From SCUD01 sp036824505 (GTDB lineage Bacteria > Pseudomonadota > Gammaproteobacteria > Steroidobacterales > Steroidobacteraceae): 64,000 nt of DNA. The notes beneath the pieces were generated by a model that was given only the letters and a program-made list of their open reading frames with translations, made no database searches and was not told the DNA's origin. Location of the stretch: contig DAITAA010000015.1 in NCBI GenBank assembly GCA_036824505.1, positions 1 to 64,000 of the forward strand, given 5' to 3'. This document shows, piece by piece, positions 61,495 to 64,000 of the stretch (the first letter of the stretch is position 1; each line of letters opens with the position of its first letter). The position numbers and the translations under genes were made by a program.

Positions 61495-62499
61495 TCAGGC
61501 CGTGCGCAATTCGTCTTCGCGGCGCAGGGAGGCCGGCGGCCAGCCTTCGATCCGCATTCCGAGTGTCAGGCCGTGGCTCTCGAGGACTTCCTTGATCTCG
61601 GTCAGCGACTTCTTGCCGAGGTTCGGCGTGCGAAGCAGCTCGACTTCGGTGCGCTGCACCAGGTCGCCGATGTAGTGGATATTTTCGGCCTTCAGGCAGT
61701 TTGCGCTCCTGACGGTCAGCTCGAGTTCGTCGACCGGCCGCAACAGGATCGGATCCGGCAGCGGGCCCGATTCGCGGCTTGGCGACTCGCCCTGACCCTC
61801 GAGATCCACAAACACCGTCAGCTGATCCTTCAGGATGCTGCCGGCGCGCCGGATCGCCTCGTCCGGATTGATCGTGCCGTTGGTCTCTATGTCGAGGATC
61901 AACTTGTCGAGATCCGTGCGCTGCTCGACACGGGCGGACTCGATCGCATAGGTGACGCGCCGCACCGGCGAGAATGATGCGTCGAGCTGCAGCCTGCCGA
62001 TCGGCCTGCTCTGCTCCTCGAATTCGAGGCGCTGGACTGCCGGCCGGTAGCCGCGGCCGCGCTCGATCTTCAAAGTCATGCCAAGCTCGATCGGCTTGGT
62101 GAGATTCGCGATGATCAGCTCGGGATTCACGATCACGACGTCATGGTCGACCTGGATGTCGCCGGCGGTGACGGGACCCGGGCCTTTCTTCTGCAGGCGC
62201 AGCTCGACCGATTCGCGGGTGTGCATCTCGATCGCGACCAGCTTGAGGTTCAGCAGGACATCGACGACGTCCTCCTGAACACCTTCGATGCTGGTGTACT
62301 CATGCAGCACGCCGTCGATCTCGACTTCGGTCACGGCGCAGCCGGGCATCGACGACAGCAGTACGCGCCTGAGCGCGTTGCCGAGCGTATGGCCAAAGCC
62401 GCGTTCGAACGGCTCGATCACGATGCGGGCCTGGCGCGCCGCGGTCTCCGTGACCTTGACAGAGCGGGGCTTGAGGAATTCCGTTGCGGAGCCTTGCAT
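61495..62499 (-). CDS. rpoA: RNA polymerase alpha subunit
   Basis: RpoA is 334 residues. The start ATG 62499 gives MQGSATEFLKPRSV, as in E. coli, with AGGTGA just upstream; GTG 62508 is in frame but less likely. The N-terminal assembly domain shows RIVIEPFERGFGHTLGNALRRVLLSS. The C-terminal domain includes LELTVRSANCLKAENIHYIGDLVQRTE and LLRTPNLGKKSLTEIKEVL, the UP-element and activator surface. Confidence 0.98.
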   Translation of the reverse strand: MQGSATEFLKPRSVKVTETAARQARIVIEPFERGFGHTLGNALRRVLLSSMPGCAVTEVEIDGVLHEYTSIEGVQEDVVDVLLNLKLVAIEMHTRESVELRLQKKGPGPVTAGDIQVDHDVVIVNPELIIANLTKPIELGMTLKIERGRGYRPAVQRLEFEEQSRPIGRLQLDASFSPVRRVTYAIESARVEQRTDLDKLILDIETNGTINPDEAIRRAGSILKDQLTVFVDLEGQGESPSRESGPLPDPILLRPVDELELTVRSANCLKAENIHYIGDLVQRTEVELLRTPNLGKKSLTEIKEVLESHGLTLGMRIEGWPPASLRREDELRTA

Positions 62500-62511
62500 T
62501 GCCGTCACCTG

Positions 62512-63135
62512 TTACTTCGAGTAAAGCTCGACGACGAGATTTTCGTTGATGTCGGGCAGGATCTGATCGCGGTCCGGCAGCGCCTTCAGCGTGCCGGAAA
62601 ACTTCTTGTCATCCACTTCGACCCAGTCGGGCAGGCCAACCTGGGTCGCAATCGTAAGTGCAGCCGCGATCCGCGCCTGGCTGCGGGACTTCTCGCGCAC
62701 GGTGACCACGTCGCCGGCCTGGCACTGGTAAGACGGCACATTGACTGTCTCGCCATTGACCTCGATCGCCTTGTGGCCGACCAGCTGGCGTGCCTCGGCA
62801 CGCGTGGCGGCGAAACCCATGCGGTAGACGACATTGTCGAGCCTCGATTCCAGGAAGCGGAGCAGGTTCTCGCCGGTCGAGCCCGACTTGCTCGCTGCCT
62901 TCGAGTAATAGTTGCGGAATTGCCGCTCCAGCACGCCGTACATGCGGCGCAGCTTCTGCTTCTCGCGCAGCTGCACGCCGTAACCGGACAGGCGCGTGCG
63001 GCGATCGCCCTTGATGCCGCCCGGCGGCACTTCGAGCTTGCACTTGCTCTCGAGCGGCTTGACGCCGCTCTTCAGGAACAGGTCTGTGCCCTCGCGGCGC
63101 GAGAGCTTGCACTTGGGACCCAGGTATCTGGCCAT
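62512..63135 (-). CDS. rpsD: 30S ribosomal protein S4
   Basis: S4 is a primary 16S binder and in E. coli the translational repressor of this operon. The 207 residues show MARYLGPKCKLSRREGTDLFLKS, the RLSGYGVQLREKQKLRRMYGVLE segment and the S4 RNA-binding domain LESRLDNVVYRMGFAATRAEARQLVGHKAIEVNG. There is no four-cysteine zinc motif. It lies between rpsK and rpoA. Confidence 0.98.
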   Translation of the reverse strand: MARYLGPKCKLSRREGTDLFLKSGVKPLESKCKLEVPPGGIKGDRRTRLSGYGVQLREKQKLRRMYGVLERQFRNYYSKAASKSGSTGENLLRFLESRLDNVVYRMGFAATRAEARQLVGHKAIEVNGETVNVPSYQCQAGDVVTVREKSRSQARIAAALTIATQVGLPDWVEVDDKKFSGTLKALPDRDQILPDINENLVVELYSK

Positions 63136-63148
63136 GATTCGGTGGACC

Positions 63149-63604
63149 TCAGACGCGCCGCTTTTTGGGCGGTCGGCAGCCGTTATGCGGAATCGGCGTC
63201 ACATCGGCGATGCTCGTCACCTTGAGACCGCAGGCATTCAGCGCGCGGACCGCGGATTCGCGCCCCGGGCCAGGGCCCTTGACCTTGACCTCGACGGTGC
63301 GCAGGCCATGTTCCTGCGCGGCCACGCCCGCCTTCTCGGCGGCGACCTGCGCGGCGAATGGCGTGCTCTTGCGCGAGCCGCGAAAACCGGAACCGCCGGA
63401 AGTCGCCCACGCAAGCGTATTGCCCTGCCGGTCGGTGATCGTGACGATCGTGTTGTTGAACGACGCATGGACGTAAGCGATGCCTTCCGACACCTGGCGC
63501 TTCGCCTTCTTGCGCGTCTTGGCCGCAGCCGGAGCCGCGTCCTTCTTCTCTTCGGCCTTCTTCTCTTCGGCCTTCTTCTCTTCGACTTTCGTCTCTTCGG
63601 TCAT
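63149..63604 (-). CDS. rpsK: 30S ribosomal protein S11 with charged N-terminal extension
   Basis: The core from about residue 30 is typical S11: KRQVSEGIAYVHASFNNTIVTITDRQGN, then ATSGGSGFRGSRKSTPFAAQVAAEKAG and DVTPIPHNGCRPPKKRRV. The total of 151 residues exceeds the usual 129 by an N-terminal extension in which EEKKA repeats three times (MTEETKVEEKKAEEKKAEEKKD). The DNA there has 15-base tandem repeats. ATG 63604 is the only plausible start that includes the extension; later in-frame starts would cut into the core. Confidence 0.96.
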   Translation of the reverse strand: MTEETKVEEKKAEEKKAEEKKDAAPAAAKTRKKAKRQVSEGIAYVHASFNNTIVTITDRQGNTLAWATSGGSGFRGSRKSTPFAAQVAAEKAGVAAQEHGLRTVEVKVKGPGPGRESAVRALNACGLKVTSIADVTPIPHNGCRPPKKRRV

Positions 63605-63639
63605 CTTTTTACCTGGTCAGTCAGTGTGCCGGCGCCGGC

Positions 63640-64000
63640 TCAGCTCTTGGCGGGCGCGACGTTGGTCTTGATCGCTGCACGGCGCGGGCCCTTGCGCGTG
63701 CGCGCATTGGTGCGCGTGCGCTGGCCACGCACCGGGAGCCCCTTGCGGTGGCGGATGCCGCGATAGCAACCGAGATCCATCAGCCGCTTCAGGCTCATCG
63801 AGTTCTCGCGCCGCAGATCGCCTTCCACCAGGAAGCGCGAGATGTGCGTGCGCAGCATGTTGACCTCGGCCTCGGTCAGGTCGCGCACCTTTGTCTGCGG
63901 GTCGACTCCCGCAGCCGCACAGACCATCCTCGCCCGCGACGGGCCGATGCCGTAGATATGCGTCAGCCCGATTGAAACGTGCTTGTTGACGGGAATATTG
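63640..64000 (-). CDS. rpsM: 30S ribosomal protein S13, N-terminus cut by the window edge
   Basis: The gene runs off the right edge; the codons from 63999 inward read NIPVNKHVSIGLTHIYGIG, so only about seven N-terminal residues are missing. It continues with MVCAAAGVDPQTKVRDLTEAEV, FLVEGDLRRENSMSLKRLMDLGCYRGIRHRKGLPVRGQRT and NARTRKGPRRAAIKTN. S13 contacts the 50S subunit at bridge B1b. It is the first alpha-operon gene in view, 35 bases before rpsK. Confidence 0.97.
   Translation of the reverse strand, partial: NIPVNKHVSIGLTHIYGIGPSRARMVCAAAGVDPQTKVRDLTEAEVNMLRTHISRFLVEGDLRRENSMSLKRLMDLGCYRGIRHRKGLPVRGQRTRTNARTRKGPRRAAIKTNVAPAKS

Noticed and set aside
62500..62508. GTG 62508 as the rpoA start
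   Set aside because: ATG 62499 matches the conserved MQGS N-terminus and has AGGTGA at the right distance.

Overview
This is a 64 kb stretch of a GC-rich gammaproteobacterial chromosome and looks like ordinary core genome. Gene order matches several gammaproteobacterial hallmarks: ubiI-ubiH-pepP-ygfB facing zapB-zapA-6S RNA-ygfA; rplM-rpsI; purE-purK; tldD-nit-yhdP-rng-maf-rlmH-rsfS-nadD-holA; leuS-lptE; miaB-phoH-ybeY-corC-lnt; ssb-MFS-uvrA; and the alpha operon rpsM-rpsK-rpsD-rpoA-rplQ. A Coq7-type ubiquinone hydroxylase, a Crp with a Clp-like DNA-binding helix and a cbb3 oxidase fit the Xanthomonadales/Nevskiales/Steroidobacterales part of the class; I cannot place it more closely. I see no prophage, insertion sequence, CRISPR array or plasmid gene.

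Layout. 1-3.3 kb: end of a DUF885 protein, ispG (isoprenoids), phhB (pterin recycling) and an MHS-type transporter. 3.3-9.7 kb: two ubiquinone flavin hydroxylases, PepP and YgfB on the minus strand; ZapB/ZapA, 6S RNA, 5-formyl-THF cyclo-ligase and an EVE protein on the plus strand. 9.8-10.7 kb: a 15-residue lysine-rich peptide gene between a promoter and a strong terminator, then rpiA. 10.7-14.9 kb: a palindromic repeat, tRNA-Gln, L13/S9, coq7, crp, rpe, djlA. 14.9-22.4 kb: purC, yihY, pmbA, darP, purE, purK, and an ExeA-FHA ATPase. 22.4-33.2 kb: a long minus-strand run from holA to tldD (replication, NAD synthesis, ribosome silencing and methylation, RNase G, envelope AsmA protein, TldD). 33.3-41.2 kb: outer-membrane protein, ccoNOQP, a Yip1 protein, an ABC exporter with a DUF3299 protein, and a proline iminopeptidase. 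41.2-52.6 kb: serine deaminase, lptE-leuS-lnt-corC-ybeY-phoH-miaB and a GGDEF-EAL protein. 52.8-60.8 kb: ssb, MFS, uvrA, a PCuAC copper chaperone, GNAT, an Ala-rich repeat lipoprotein, pepQ, mscL. 60.9-64 kb: the alpha operon, truncated in rpsM at the window edge.

The genome is very compact. Most operon joins are 4-base overlaps of the form NTGA (ATGA, GTGA, TTGA and apparently CTGA), and several convergent pairs end on shared or abutting palindromic stop codons. There is no gene-free stretch above 300 bases; the largest gaps hold 6S RNA (8342-8584), the promoter of the small peptide gene (9661-9890), the purE upstream region (19032-19243) and the lipoprotein/pepQ divergent region (58774-59000).

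The most unusual signals are: a set of -10 elements lying only 6-10 bases before start codons, suggesting leaderless transcription, including one palindromic element that could serve pmbA and darP in both directions; the 15-residue polylysine peptide gene; a terminator that abuts the rpiA ribosome-binding site; REP-like palindromes between convergent genes; lysine-rich tails on L17 and S11; a short RlmH; and a probable CTG start for pip. I do not see a complete undescribed multi-gene system.
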